A stretch of 64,000 bases of DNA from Ottelia alismoides (GCA_037367405.1 JAZKJV010005532.1:1-64000), one strand, 5' to 3'. Counted from the first letter of the stretch, positions 47,435-60,245 are shown. Translations and numbers: made by a program. Notes: generated from the sequence alone by a model not told the origin.

Positions 47435-49531
47435 TCAGGACGGCATCTGTAAGGCGAATGCCATACTGTCGTCGCAGTCGTGGTATGAGTACAACGACGA
47501 AATCAACAGTGTAAAGAATAACACCCAGTATACAATCAGGCGGGTGTCTGCTATCGGCCAAGGATATGAGAAGATGTGATTGGGATCCGGTATCACAAAA
47601 GAAATCATCGGCTCAGGATCAGACTGGAGTGGAAGTGTAGAACCAAAGAAATCAAACGTGGAGAAGGATGGATCAGTCATGGAATCCTCCATGTCAATCA
47701 GTGTCTCGAAGAGGTATGGAAAGTGAAGATCAGGAGACTCTCTAAAAAGACTGATATCTGATGCATATAATAAGGACAACTCAGGGAGATCATCGAATAT
47801 CTCCAGGATCTGCTCATCCTTGCGAGGGTCGTCGAGGTGAGATGACTCAGAATCAGAAGGATCGGAAGACTCGGTTTCGTGATCTGCCAGAACGGATACA
47901 CTCTCAGAAGGTGAAACTGAGTACTCATCGTGTGTGGCATTCTCCCACAGATAACCCTCGGGGAGAAATGCAAGATCATCAGTGAGAAATAGAGGATCAG
48001 GATCTAAAAGGACATCTGCGTTGCTGCCAAGCACCCACTCTGTGAGCCAAGTTGCATCATCATGTGAAGTCTGGCTCTCGGCAATCTGGAAGCAGGAGAA
48101 GGTACTGGTCAACACCGCGGAGGCTGGCAATGTGTCTGTGGTTGATCCTTGCTCTGTGGCAATGTTGGTTGCCAACTGGTCCTCAGGAAGTGTATCTGTC
48201 TCATCAAAGTAGAGGACAAAAGGCTCGAATATGGGACTATCGATGTCTGGTCTCTCAGAGTGGTGTCCCATATCAAGGTGTGGCTGCTGGGCTGAGTCAT
48301 GGTGTCTGTCTGACTCCGAGAAGTGCCTCTGTAGAAAAGAAGTTGAATCATCCGGGACTGGAATCTGTAATGGCTGTATCGATGGCTATAGTAGTGGGGG
48401 CTCCTCCGTCTCTTGGAGTATCAGAAGATCTGATATCCAAGAATCGTCGACTGAGAACTCTGGGGCTGACTCGAACTCTAGCTAGAAGACCAACAGGAAC
48501 TCGAGTAGACCCTGGGTCAGAATCGCCACTGTAGCAGTCATCTCCTCTGTACTTTGTGGTGCTGCAGAATCCAAGTCCTTGGGATGGTGTGTAGAAACTG
48601 TATCGTCATGTAGTGTGACACACCCCACTGATACTGTAACATCCTCATGTGTTGTCCCGACTACGGCATCTCGTGAAGATGATCTCTGTGAAAGTAACCT
48701 CGAGATGGTATCTAGTAAGTCAATGTCGGAACTGCGGTGTGAACCGCCACATGAGGTAATCACTAGTGCTATCTGATGCGCGGTCATTCCCCACATGGAG
48801 ATCTCAATAAGATATGTCAGTGGAAGTTCGTGCTTGGGAAATCTCCTCAAGAGGTCAAGAAACCTCGGTCATGCCTCGTGCAGTGGCTCCTGGGGGTCTA
48901 CTGAAAATTCTGTGATTAAGGACCGCATCATCTCTGCTCTACGTTGGGGAAAGTATCTCTGTAGAAACTCGAACCGTAAGTCTCCCCAAGTAGCGAATCT
49001 CCTTCCCAAACGTTTGTGCCATCTCATGGCTCTATCCTGAAGCGTAAACGGGAAGGTCTTCAGCATCAGCTCCTCTGCAGTGACATCTGAGTAGATTTGT
49101 GTCCTGCAAAACTCCTCGAACTCAGACAGGTGAAGGTAGGGATCCTCGTGCGCCTCCCCTGAAAATGTCGGCAGTCTCTGAATGAACTCCAAATCCAGAA
49201 TGAATGGTCCTAATGTCGAAGCTGACTGAGCACCATGTCCTATCTGCTCATCCATCATGCTGACATAGGAGGCATCTGATACTCGCATCTGCTCTCTATA
49301 ATCATGTGCTAAGTGCACTCTCAACTCAGCAATGGCATCACCTGGGCCTCGCATCTGCTCAAGCTGATCTCTGCGGACGTGTAGCGCAGCATGCCCAGAA
49401 GAATGAAAGGGATGGGAGGGAGGGAATGGGAGGTTGGTCGGGGATCCGACCTCCCTCGAAGGTGGAATGGACTGATGGTCAGAAGATGGAGAAGCCGCAA
49501 GAGTCGGTAAGAAGTGAGGGGGATCCATCAT
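47435..49531 (-). pseudogene. G2 gag with acidic C-terminal extension and membrane-like segment
   Basis: On the minus strand the first in-frame ATG is at 49531 (MMDPPHFL). One frame runs to 47435, broken by stops at 48869, 48482 and 48386. The gag domain is clear at about 49270-48740: FIQRLPTFSGEAHEDPYLHLSEFEEFCRTQ, LQDRAMRWHKRL, TWGDLRFEFLQRYFPQ and CGGS. After it, where pol should lie, the frame continues as a strongly acidic, Ser/Asp/Glu-rich polypeptide. A hydrophobic segment, YWVLFFTLLISSLY, lies about 28-15 residues from its end. There is no zinc knuckle and no protease motif. The acidic part may derive from the protease-RT linker seen in G1 or be a new module; its role is unknown. Confidence 0.75.
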
Positions 49532-50792
49532 CCAGGGATACAGAAAAGGAAGAGGTAGAAGACTGAAGGGAGGGTGAGAGGGAGAAAGATGAATGATTGG
49601 AAAGAGAAGAAAGCGGATGGGACCTAGAAAAGCAAACAAGATCGGTCAAGCAAAACCCCAAATTCATCTACGCACCCAGAGCTGATGACCGTGAAGGTCC
49701 GGTCTTTTATCTTGTCTATTTTATTAGGTGATTAAATAGTCTTTCAGAGCGATTAAGCGAGCTGATAGGGATCCAATACTCCTAACAGACTATCCCGACT
49801 AAAAAGCCGGTAGTCTTTCAAGAAATCGGATATGGCTCTAGCCTAGGATGCAGGTCACTCTCTTGCTCATCCAAACCAGACAATGAGGGGATTACTCTCC
49901 CAAGACAATTTTTTTAAGTGAAGTGTCTTTTTAGGATCAAGTTTGATTACAATCCCAATTTTATAGTTTTCTTTTTTTAAGATATTTTTCCAACAAACAA
50001 TGCCTAACGAATTTTTCGATTCTCCTGGTTATTTAAGTCCGAAAACAGGGGGAGAAGACGAAAAAGCCGATGTGCGACAAAATCAATGATGCATACACGA
50101 GATAGAAGACGTACCTGACTCCAGCAGTCTACATGCAATTATGATCCACGCATAAATGTTAAACTAGCTATATGGAATGCAGTGCGAGAACCGTCCTAAA
50201 CAAAAGCTCCTATTATCGTGAAGCACCAGTTTATTTGTCTAGATCCAAGCGTGGCCTATAGGAACAAATATTCTAATTAAGGCTTTGGACCTAATGCTAC
50301 CTGGCTCAACAAAAATAGAAACCTAAATCTAGGAGATCAAGCATAGAAATCTACGTGAAATCAAAGAAAAGAAAAATGACAAAAACAAAACCACGGTGGG
50401 GTCCCTCGAGCACACCGGTGCTTGACGAAACAGACCCCGCAATCACAAGTCTTTGAGAGTCTAGGTACTTGTATTATTATAATTATGAATAGTCTGAAAA
50501 CTACACTATTCTATGCTAAACTACGGCTATTCCGTGGCTCTCGCACTTTGGTTCTCCTCCTCGCGCTCTCTTGCAGCTCCGTACAGAGGAGAGCCGCCTC
50601 CGAATCCCGCAGTTGCTTCGGCTTCCGAAAAAGCTGCCTCGGTCCTCGAACCCTCGTAAGAAATAGAAAAAGAAGTGTGTCAGACCGGGTTATTAGAAAA
50701 ATAAACAAAAAATATCAGATAGAAAAATATCTACAAATATGCACAAAAAGCCGTGAAAAACCACGAAAAATAAAAAGATTACCAAGCCGTGC
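49532..50792 (-). other. G2 leader between primer binding site and gag
   Basis: About 1.26 kb, partly similar to the G1 leader (for example 49860-50050 inverted against 14270-14470, with CAGACAATGAGGGG opposite CCCCTCATTGTCTG). No gene was recognised. Confidence 0.6.
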
Positions 50793-50810
50793 TCCCCAGC
50801 AACGGCGCCA
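50793..50810 (-). promoter_or_regulatory. G2 primer binding site, tRNA-Asp type
   Basis: On the minus strand TGGCGCCGTTGCTGGGGA starts 3 bp inside the 5' LTR end at 50814. One mismatch to the tRNA-Asp complement. Confidence 0.9.
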
Positions 50811-50813
50811 TTA

Positions 50814-53800
50814 TGATGACCGAAAAATTCACAGTCTCGCTATCAGGCCAAGGTAAAAGTGTTCGGTGTCGTTGCGACCCGAATAGAGAGACTCGGTCGA
50901 TCAAGAAAAATCAGGAACCACCAAATCGAAAGATAAATCAAGGAAATCAAACAGTGGTCCTCGCTATTTTATTAACCTGGTATAGCGACCAAGGTCGGAC
51001 TCAAGGAGCACGAAATGGCCGAATCGACATATGAAGTAGTCAAAAAGATATAAAAAATGAATAAAATATTTTGGTGGATTTTAAATGTTTTTAAAATTTT
51101 TTATGTTTTTAATTATATAAGAAAATTTAAGAAAATTAATAGAAAGGCAATTTCAACAATTTATTTAAACACTCAAAAATGCTCAGAAAATTGAAATAAA
51201 ATTATTTTTGTGTTTTTTATATTTTTAAGTGTTTTTGGTGATTTAATGGTATTTTTATGATTTTTATTTAATATTCTAAAAATCGAAAAAGGGGGAAATA
51301 GTGGATCACTATGCAGCCAAACTTGAAAGGCAAATTAAAAATATATTGGCTTATAAAAATCTGGATAAAATTTTTATGAAAAATATATACAAAAACTAAA
51401 CTACAGAAAAAGAGTTTGCATTTTTTTGAATTTTATAGAATTTTAATGATTTTTATAAATTTTTTAGGTTTTCCAATTTTTATGGGTTTTATAAATCCAA
51501 AAGAGCCAAAAATTGGACAGAAGGTAGAAAACAACAAAACAAACTATCCCTAATTTTTTTTAGAATTTTTAGAAAGGTTTTTATACTTTTCTTTGATTTT
51601 CTTTTCCAAACAGTAACAAAAATACGTGTTTTTGATTTTTTAAAAATAATAAAAAGCAAGGAAAATGTCCCAAAAAATTATTGAAATTTTTACACAATGG
51701 CAGGAGCCACTTATCCAAATTTCATTGGATTTAGAGTTTATTTGTTTTTTTATTCAACCAATAAAAGAGGTATAGCGCACAAGAACCTATTTGCAAGAAA
51801 ACAAAGTTCGGAGGGCTAAACTGTAACACGTGCGAAAATCTTAGGGTTGAAAGTGTAAAATTCACAAACAATCAGCACATGTTCAATTAAATTCACGCAC
51901 AGGGGTATAAATGCAAATATAGAAATTAAAACTTCATTTCATAACATAGCAGAACACCCAAGCCCATACATGCAATTTGTCCAAAAACTCACGCGTCGAA
52001 GCACCTGTTCCACGCAGACATGGACTAAAATGCAAATAAAATAAACACAGGATCCAAAGTGCAAATTATCCTAATTAAAAACAACACTAAAATATTTACA
52101 GGACTATTCTATAAATGCCAAAAGAGAAGGGGCCTAAGTCAAATTACCCCTATTATTCAGATCTGACGGATGAGGGGAGTCCACGTGCTGATCGGACGGT
52201 GGAGAATATCGGACACCCCTTCGTGGATCGATGCTCCAGATGGAATCTTGAGCTCGATCCAATGACTGATCGCGACCCTCAGATGGATCAACGGCTAGAA
52301 GTGCTCTGCGGATGGACGACTGATATCAAAACTGGCGGAGGGGGGTTGATCGGACGATATCTGGAGGTCCTCCAAGAAGTCTTCGCCGACGAGGTTCGCC
52401 AACCCAATGCACGCGATGGAGGGCCCCTCTGGAGCTGCTGAGATGGTGAGAAGAATGCCTACGCTGGTCCGCAGCTGGTGGGTAGCTCTGATGAGGTTAA
52501 GGGGCTCTGGAGAGCTCCGGTGACGAAGAAGGCGCGGAGCTGCTGTGCCCGATTGATTCGACCTCCAGATGAGGTCGATTTGACCTGCAAGATGCACAGA
52601 ACGAGAGCTGGGTCGAGGGCAAAGTGCCTCGACCCGTTAGCGGGCGAAGGGGGTGGTCAGATGGGTCGAGTCGTGGGTCTCCGGCGAGGCGACGGCGGAA
52701 GGGATCCGAGATCCTGCTCCGGGGCGAGTCAGGGTGATCGGAGGTGCGGAGAATGTGGAGAGGAGTTTCGTGAATGTGAATCGGGGGTCGGATGATCAAA
52801 TGGGTGAACGGAGTGATGTGAATCGGCCGGCGAAGGCCGGCGGCGCAAATTGGGCAAATCGGAAATTAACCTAACCTAAGGGGTATCGAAGGTACCTGAT
52901 GGACGTGATCGGCTGTGCTGGAGGTCAGGGAGCTCCTGGGGTCTTTGCCTCGATGGCTCGTCGAGGCCAGAGGCTTAGCTCACTCGGTGGCGGAGCACGA
53001 CGGTGAAGCTCGCCGGATCAGTGGTTGCGGCCCTCTACTCCTCACTGCGACACCCTCTCTTGATAGCTGTCACTCTAGGGAGAAGGATGGAGGTCCTGGG
53101 ACTAGAAGACGATGGCCAAAGATGTAGTGAAAGTGTGGCGGAGCTGAGATCTTATAGGGCTAGGGGTTCGGGAAGAAGGAGGCTGGGCGAGTGAATCGGA
53201 GCTCGGATCCCTAGGCAAATCCTCGGGCGAGGGTCTTGGATCAATCGACTATAATCGGGGCCCGAGGTTTTTGGAAATGGGAAGTGGAAAAGATTGGGAA
53301 AATTCGGAGAAATTGGGTCAAAAACTCGATCCGCCTGGAAGAGGTCCGCGGGGGAGAGTTGACCGGGGGTCAACAATCCCCCGTGGACCAATAGGAAAAT
53401 TCCTTTTTTTAATAATTTGAAAATTCATTTAAAATTAGTAAACGGTTTTATTTCAAAAAAGTTTTAATATGTGTAAATGTTTATTATTTTTCAAATTATT
53501 TTTTAGTGATATTTATTTATTTTTTTTGAAAAATAAATGGCGTATTTACATTATATTATTATATATAGGTATATGTACATATGTATTTTTGAATTTTTTT
53601 ATTGTTTTATTTTTGTACAATTATCCAATTTTATATTTTATTTTTTATAACATAAAATTTGGAATAAAAAGGTATTTTTATTTTATTTTTATGATTTATT
53701 TACATTCATTAAATAAATAGATCTATATACATATGTACATGATATATCTACAAGGTGGGAAATGAATTTTATTATTTTTCTTTTTATTTTTATTTTTCTG

Positions 53801-54165
53801 ATTTTTATAAATATACACAAGGTATTAAAAACATATTTTTGTTTTAGAGGAAAATTAAATTATTTATATACAGGTGTATGTGCAAGCATGATTGACCTTA
53901 TCTCCCTCTACGCGGTTTCTTTTGCGGTCAAGCCCATGCTGAGCCCTCCCTTGGGATTAGGTCACTCAATATTTATTCTAAATATTTCCCTCTTTTTATT
54001 CTATTTCTTTATTCCTTTATTTTTACACAAAAACATGCTAATTATGAATAAATACATGATGCATGCATTTTGGCAATTTATTGTATTTACAGGTATTTAC
54101 ATGGTATTTTGCCAAGATTTCTAGCTAAAATAAAGGAATAAAGAGTGATGAATGGGGATTCATCA
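50814..54165 (-). repeat. G2 5' LTR
   Basis: 3352 bp and uninterrupted, so it shows the empty G1 target (TCTGGAGGTCCTCCAAGAA near 52357). It starts on the minus strand with TGATGAAT-N4-ATTCATCA (54165-54146) and ends CGGTCATCA (50814). It keeps the ~870 bp that the left LTR has lost (about 51342-52230). Confidence 0.92.
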
Positions 54166-54170
54166 GTCCT

Positions 54171-54279
54171 TTCTTTATGTCTTTTCATTAGTTGCATGTT
54201 ACTGAGATATAACATACATGAAACAACTAGATCATTATACCGAAACTTAAGGTGTACACAATTGGATGTATTGATATTA
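54171..54279 (-). other. copia 3' untranslated stretch
   Basis: Short AT-rich segment between the RNase H stop (54280) and the G2 insertion. On the minus strand it ends in purine-rich GACATAAAGAAA, which with the bases left of G2 would make the copia polypurine tract. Confidence 0.5.
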
Positions 54280-55335
54280 TTACAAGATACTAGATAAGTC
54301 CGTCTTAATTACATGATTGATGAATACAATAGATGGCAAACCCTTTTTCATAGGATCCGCAATCATGTACTTAGTACCTATATGTTCAATCAATACTAAA
54401 TGATCTATAACTTTCTCTTTAACAACAAGATATTTAATGTCGATTCTCATTTCGGCACGCGTATAGTTGTTTGCGAAAAATACCGCTGCAGAATTATCAC
54501 AATGAATCTTTAATGGTCTTGAGATTGAATCCACTATCTTAAGATCCAAAATGAAATTCTTTAGCCAAAGTGCTTGTGTATGAGCTTAGTGAAATGCTAT
54601 GAATTCAGCTTCCATGGTACTTGATGTGACAAGTGGTTGCTTCACACTTCTCCATAAAATAGCACCTCTAGCAAGGAGAAAATGTATCCAGAGGTAGATT
54701 TTATATCCTCCTTACTACATGCATAATCCGAATCCGAATATCCAATGACTTCTAAGGAATCTAAATGCCGGTAGATTAATATAAAATCCTTAGTTCCTTG
54801 CAAATATTGCAAGACCTTCTTTGCCGCTATCCAATGGTCCATGCTTGTATTGCTTTGATATCTACCCAACATTCCAACTGCAAAATATATATCTGGTCTA
54901 GTGCATATGTGGGCATACATTAGACTCCCAATGATAGATGTATATGGAATGTCCTTCATCCGTTCCTTTTCTAAATTATTTTGGGGACATTTGAATGAAA
55001 ATTTTTATCTCCTTTACTATAGATACTGGGGTAGGAGACCAATATCTCATCCCAAATCTGTCTAATATAGACCTTTTGAGACAATCCAAGTACTCTCTGA
55101 GATTTGTCTCTATGAACTTCAATACTAATGACATATTTAGCATCGTCCATATCTTTCATTTCAAAATTATTAGAAAGAAACATCTTTGTATCTCGCAACA
55201 TCCCAAGGTCATTACAAGAAAACAAAATGGCGTCTACATAAAGGACGAGAAAAGCATATTTACTCACACTCGTCTTAAGATATATACAATTATCAACAAT
55301 GTTCTCAACAAAATCAAATGAAATTATTGCATTGT
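54280..55335 (-). pseudogene. copia RT C-terminal half and RNase H
   Basis: Minus strand. Starting at the solo-LTR junction: FDFVENIVDNCIYLK, FLVLYVDAILFSCND (the YVDD catalytic site with the last Asp changed to Ala), LGMLRDTKMFLSNNFEMKDM and LGLSQKVYI. A frame change near 54970 leads to IPYTSIIGSLMYA, TRPDIYFAVGML and GYSDSDYACSKEDIKSTSGYIF, the RNase H start. After more breaks (54642-54550) come IHCDNSAAVFFANN, DIKYLVVKEKV and IGTKYMIADPMKKGLP. This order is typical of plant Ty1/copia. Several shifts and the lost Asp make it inactive. Confidence 0.9.
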
Positions 55336-58300
55336 TGATGAATCTCGTATTCATCACTCTAAATCTCATTTATTAAGCTCAAATCCCTAAAAATCAACAG
55401 CATTTTAGCATCTATTCTGCATACTTAGCATTCATGCATGGTTTCATAAGAATTACATTTTAGCACAAAAATCTGCACAAAATAAGAAGCCAAAAATCCA
55501 AGCCAAAATGACCTGTAAATAGCCTAACTTTCCTGATTTTTAACTCATTCATGCTAACTCCGAATGACACAAAACCACCTCCACTGTGTACATATCACTA
55601 ATAAGAATAAATGAAAAATACAAAAAAAATAACTAACCCAAATAAGTGGACCAAAAACCCAAACCCTAGTTTCAGGATTTTCAGACTAAAAATCACATAT
55701 CTTCCCCATCCAGTGTCCGATTTAATCCTGCTCACTTTTCAACTAATGTACATTCAATTACCTTCAAAACAAGACCAAGTTCAAGTGAATCAGAGCTCAT
55801 ATGTGAAAGTTGGCTTTTGGGCCTCTTTTGTATATTGTATATTTTAGCTATTTTTGACCTAATATTTTATGTACATATTTTATCTATTAGATTAAAGTGT
55901 CTTTATTTGTCGTTGATTTTATCGTAATTTTTCTGGATTTTTATCTGATCTTAAAAATGACATAAAAATTACAAAACCCCAAAATTAAGGTATTCTATGT
56001 ACATGGGATACCCCAAAAATTCACTTCGTGCATTTGACCGATTTTGATTTTGATGTCTTCATGAAAGTTGTAGATCTCATCGAGACGAGCAATTTTCGTG
56101 AAGAAAGTTTTTCAATCCGAGGTCATTTACTATTTTTTATCGATTTTACAAAATAATTATTTTCCGAATTTTCTGGTGCTGACACGTGGCAGCACCTGGT
56201 GCCGCCACGTGTCAGACATTTTTGGCCTTATTATTTCCGTTTTATAAAAAAATAAAAAAAATAAAAAAAAATAATATATCATAAAATAAATAATAAAATA
56301 AAAAATTAAAAAATTAAATTAAATGAGAGCACGTGCGTCGTACGTGCCTCTGCCTATCGCTCTCTCTCCGCCACATGGCGCGACAGGCGCCCTCCGATCA
56401 CGCGCGATCAGACGGCGCCTGTGCGTCGTCTTCATCCAGCCCCCTTTCCCAATTTGGCCGCCGCCCCGCACCGCGAATCTCGCGCCGCCGCCTCGTGCGT
56501 ATCTCTTCCCCCTCCATCTCCGATTCGCACCTTCGTCAAATCCATCGCCAATCCGCGCGTATCTCTTCCTCCTCAATCTCGACCATCTCTGATCACAATC
56601 TCCTCCTCCCGCGATATTCGTCCTCGACAAATCCCCCGCCACACCACCTTCCTTCTCCGGCCATATCTCTACCCTATAAAAGAATCGCCGCAACCATCGA
56701 AAGCCTCATCCGCCGATCTTCGTCGAGTTTCTCGTCTCCGGTAGTGACAACCAAGGAACAAGCCCCCTCATCGGCGTGATCCGAGGGTTTCAACCCCTCG
56801 TCGCAGCTCCGCCCCGAGTCGCTGCCCCGCTCCGGCCACTCGCCGTCGAGCCCGACCTTCCGCAGGTTATCTCTCTATCCTTCTCTTTCTCTCTCTCTCT
56901 CTCTCCGCCTTATCCTTCGCCGGACACGCCTCACCGACCGCCACCATCCAACGCCGTCATCGACCACCGCTGCGCCGACCGTGTGTCGGTCACGCACACG
57001 CCACCGCCTCTGCCTTGGTTGTACGCCAGGGGCCCCCACAAGCCATCGCCGACCTGCTCCGCCTTCGTCATCGCCAAAGCTCCACCGAACGATGACTCAT
57101 CGTCTCCGACCCTCTAGCTCCGCCTGCTGGTCAACCTCCGCCGCGACAGCAAGCCGCCTCCACCCTCGCTTCACCGGCGCACCACCAGGCTCCAGCCAGG
57201 AGCAAGTACCATCACCACTTCCGCCTTGCGCCGGTACTCCTCCATCACCGCCATGTTCGCCACCGGAGCCCCGACACCACCACCAGCCGCCGGGCGTGAA
57301 GCCCGAGGCCCCCGCCTCACGTGCGCCGCACGTGGTGGGGGAACGTTCTCATTCACCAAACCCCAGGTCACGTGCTCGGCACGTGACCTTGTGGGTAAAT
57401 TGCAGTTGCCTCCCTGGAGGTTCCTCAATTTGCGTTTCAACCCCCACCTTCCAGAAAGCACGTGAGCAGCACGTGCCATTCTGGTGATTTTCAGTTCACC
57501 CCCTGGAGTTCTTGGTAATTACAGATAAATCTCTCCTTTGCATTTTATGCTTATTTTATTTACTTATTGTATTTCAGAAATACCCCTGTGTTCCCCTTTT
57601 GTTTTGAACCCTCTTTCTACATTATTTTATCAATCTAAAAATAGCATGATGTTTATTGACCAATTCTCTACAGTTTGACATGTTGTGGGAAATTTTGTGA
57701 TAGATGGTTAATTAATAAATAATTGTTTTGTGGAACTTTGCATATTTTACTCATTTCTTGCTTTGAAATTCATAGTTGATTAACCATTGCTCTAAAAATC
57801 CCTGAAAAATCACATATTGTAGAGTTAATTGTGCTTAACATTGTGCCCAAAAGGATTTGCATTTGCATGCATATTTTGCCCTATAAAAATCATTTTGCAT
57901 ATTTCACTATTTAATTTTTAATAGGTATTAGATCTCACATTTTTTAGGATTAGGATTTTTCTGAGATCAATCACCTAGTGATAGATCTTAGATAATTTTA
58001 TTTCTTGAAAATAACTAGGTTTAATATTTATTATAATTAAATATTAAAAATCATTCTGTGTGCATTTAAAATCCATAAAAAATTCATATTGCATCGAAAA
58101 ATTCCAAAAAAAATTACAGAGCACTTATTTCATCATATTTTACATCTCGGCCAAGTTTCGTATTTTTCGGACATCATTTGAACGTAATTCACATTTTAGT
58201 CCATAAAGCAGGCCGGATTTGCATATTGCACCCTCTATTGCATTGAAAATTCTTAAAAGAGACCTCCTCGAAAACCGAACACGAACTTTGATAGACTTAA

Positions 58301-58508
58301 CTCTAGGTCGTTCCTTTGCCTCCTTGTGATCGACCTTGGGACTTGCCCAAGTAAAATAAACATAAAACCACGAGATTGAAACTTGAATAATAGATTTGTG
58401 GTTATTTTCTTGACTGATTCCGATTGCCGCCTACAACGCACGACTTTAAATATTTACACACTCGACGATAAAAACAACTTCTTAAAAGTGGCATTTTCGG
58501 ATTCGTCA
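55336..58508 (+). mobile_element. solo LTR (Athila-like) inside the copia RT
   Basis: 3173 bp from the TGATGAAT-N5-ATTCATCA palindrome (55336-55356) to GGATTCGTCA, with ATTGT duplicated at 55331-55335 and 58509-58513. With the LTR and one ATTGT removed, the copia frame reads straight across the junction (...SRQWY... into ...SFDFVEN), which confirms the boundaries. The GATCGACCTTGGGAC box near 58328-58342 is the U5-side motif. No primer site or coding region. The GC-rich middle (56320-57480) contains open frames on both strands but none resembles a known protein. Confidence 0.88.
56675..56682 (+). promoter_or_regulatory. possible TATA box of the solo LTR promoter
   Basis: CCCTATAAAAGAATCG lies within the GC-rich half at a position comparable to the TATA candidate in the G3 LTR. 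A motif call only. Confidence 0.4.
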
Positions 58509-58975
58509 ATTGTTGAACTTAATGTACCATTGACGAGATACTTGTTTTAGTCCATATATAAATTTACAAACCAAATGCTTACTATTATCTAAAATAAAAC
58601 CCTCAGTTTGTCGCATGTAAACATGTTCATCCAAGTCTCTATTAAGAAAGGTGTTTTCATATCTATTTGGTGTAACTCTAAATCATAATGAGCTACTAAT
58701 GCTATGATTATTCGTAATGAGTCCTTTCGTGATACTGGAGCGAAAGTCTCATGATAGTCTATGTCCTCCTTTTGAGTGAAACCGTTAACCACAAGTCTGG
58801 CCTTATATCTCTCAATATTACCTAATGAGTTTTTCTTACTTTTAGAGACCCATTTACAACCAATAGATTTCTCTCTTTTGGGTAGCTCTAGCAAGTCCCA
58901 TACTTGGTTTGCACTCATAGAATCCATCTCCTCCCTCATGGCATTATACCATTTAGTAGAATTAATTCCACTCAT
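58509..58975 (-). pseudogene. copia RT N-terminal half
   Basis: Minus strand: W.NAMREEMDSM..NQVWDL, GCKWV.K.K, RYKARLVVNGFTQKEDIDYHETFAPVSRKDSLRIIIALVAHYDLELHQIDMKT.FL. A frameshift near 58625 follows, and the continuation to the YGLKQ...RQWY region lies in another frame up to the solo LTR at 58508. This is the first half of a Ty1/copia RT. Confidence 0.9.
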
Positions 58976-59201
58976 GATTTTTTTAAAATGATATTGGGTC
59001 CTCTAAAATTCTCATATTGTAGTCACATTCTTGTAGGTATGTTATGAAATCTGATGAGATTGTAGATTCTACCCAACCAAATCTACTTGTAACAGCACCT
59101 TGTTGAACACTTGGTGCTATTTCAACTTGATTCTCAAGTATTAGAGGATTCACCATGAGTTCAACTAAAGGGATATCTTGTGCTCGAAGAACAACAACGT
59201 C

Positions 59202-60245
59202 TTAATGTTGTGGCTCAAATAAGATATCGTGTTGAATATTTTGTTCCTCCCTTTCTAGTGATATAACAAGATCTGGTAATTCATCAAGTATGATGTCTTT
59301 AATTGCCATCCTGCTCCCACTATTCTCACTATTTTCCAAAAATATGGTATTCCTTGATTCTACAATACTCAATTCTCTATTTGGACAATATAATCTATAA
59401 CCTTTAGACTGTTCTAGATAACCAATGAAGTATCCACTTGTAGTTTTCATATCCAATTTTTTCTCACATGGATTATAGATTCTAATCTCTACTTGACAAC
59501 CCCAAATATGTATGTGTTCCAATCTTGATTTCCATCCCTTCCAAAGCTCAAATGGAGTGGATGGAACTGCTTTTGATGGAACTCTATTTAATATATAAAT
59601 GACTGTCTTTAGAACTCCACTCCAAAAGGATAAAGGCAATGAGGAGTTATTCATCATACTTTGAACCATATCTATCAACATGTGATTCCGTTTTTCAGCG
59701 ACACAGTTTTGATCCGGCTCATCGAGCATTGAAAATTGATATTGAATGTCATCATCCTTAAGAAATCGCACAAATGGTTCAAGTTTTTGTTCTCCACCAA
59801 CATACCTACCATAATACTCACCATCTCTATCTGATCTCACAATTTTAATTTCCTTTTCTAATTATCTCTCTACTTTTATTTGATAATCCTTAAAAGCATC
59901 TATAGCTTCTAATTTTTCAAATAAAAAAAAGATACATGTAACATGAGAAAATCATCTATGAAGGTAATGAAGTATTTTCTACCACTAAAATGTTCTACAG
60001 GAAACATACCATATATGTCAGTGTGTATAATTTCTAAAAGACTAGTACTTATCATTGATCCTTTAGCATGTTTGTTAGTATGTTTACGTTTAATACACCC
60101 CACACAAATACTTGAATCAGGAAAGTCAAGAGCATCAATTACTCCATCATTTACTAATTTTTTAATTCTTTTAATGGAGATGTGGTCTAATCTTTTATAT
60201 CAAAGCATTGATGACCGATCACTATTGTGTTTTTGCTTTTAACCA
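59202..60245 (-). pseudogene. copia pre-integrase zinc region and integrase
   Basis: Minus strand. The zinc-binding part (DHISIKRIKKL, CVGCIKRKHTNKH) precedes the core. The first Asp is in EIIHTDIYG, the second in VRSDRDGEYYG and the Glu in NCVAEKRNHML. The core then reads SLPLSFWSGVLKTVIYILNRVPSKAVPSTPFELWKG, WGCQVEIRIYNPCEKKLD and SGYFIGYLEQSKGYRLYCPN. Frame breaks occur near 59905 and 59850. The three catalytic residues are present, but no continuous frame remains. 58976-59201 is the poorly conserved linker to RT. Confidence 0.9.

Larger units (their letters stand above)
9014..54165 (-). mobile_element. G2: Athila-like Ty3/gypsy element without polymerase, host of G1 and of a solo LTR
   Basis: The outer ends are TGATGACCG (9014) and ATTCATCA (54165), with GTCCT duplicated at 9009-9013 and 54166-54170. 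Minus-strand order: 5' LTR 54165-50814, tRNA-Asp-type primer binding site 50810-50793, leader, gag-like frame 49531-47435, non-coding 3' region with hairpins (47434-47398 and 31342-29177), polypurine tract 29176-29165, 3' LTR 29164-9014. After removing the G1 insertion (9688-27358) and the solo LTR with G3 (31343-47397), about 11.4 kb remains. No protease, RT, RNase H or integrase is present, so it needed enzymes in trans. The LTR copies differ by about 7% over the first 225 bp compared by eye, more than those of G1 or G3. Confidence 0.85.

Noticed and set aside
56323..57487. Overlapping open frames on both strands in the solo LTR (for example 56333-56779, 56981-57487)
   Set aside because: Low-complexity Ser/Pro/Arg products, no start context or homology, and they lie wholly within an LTR.
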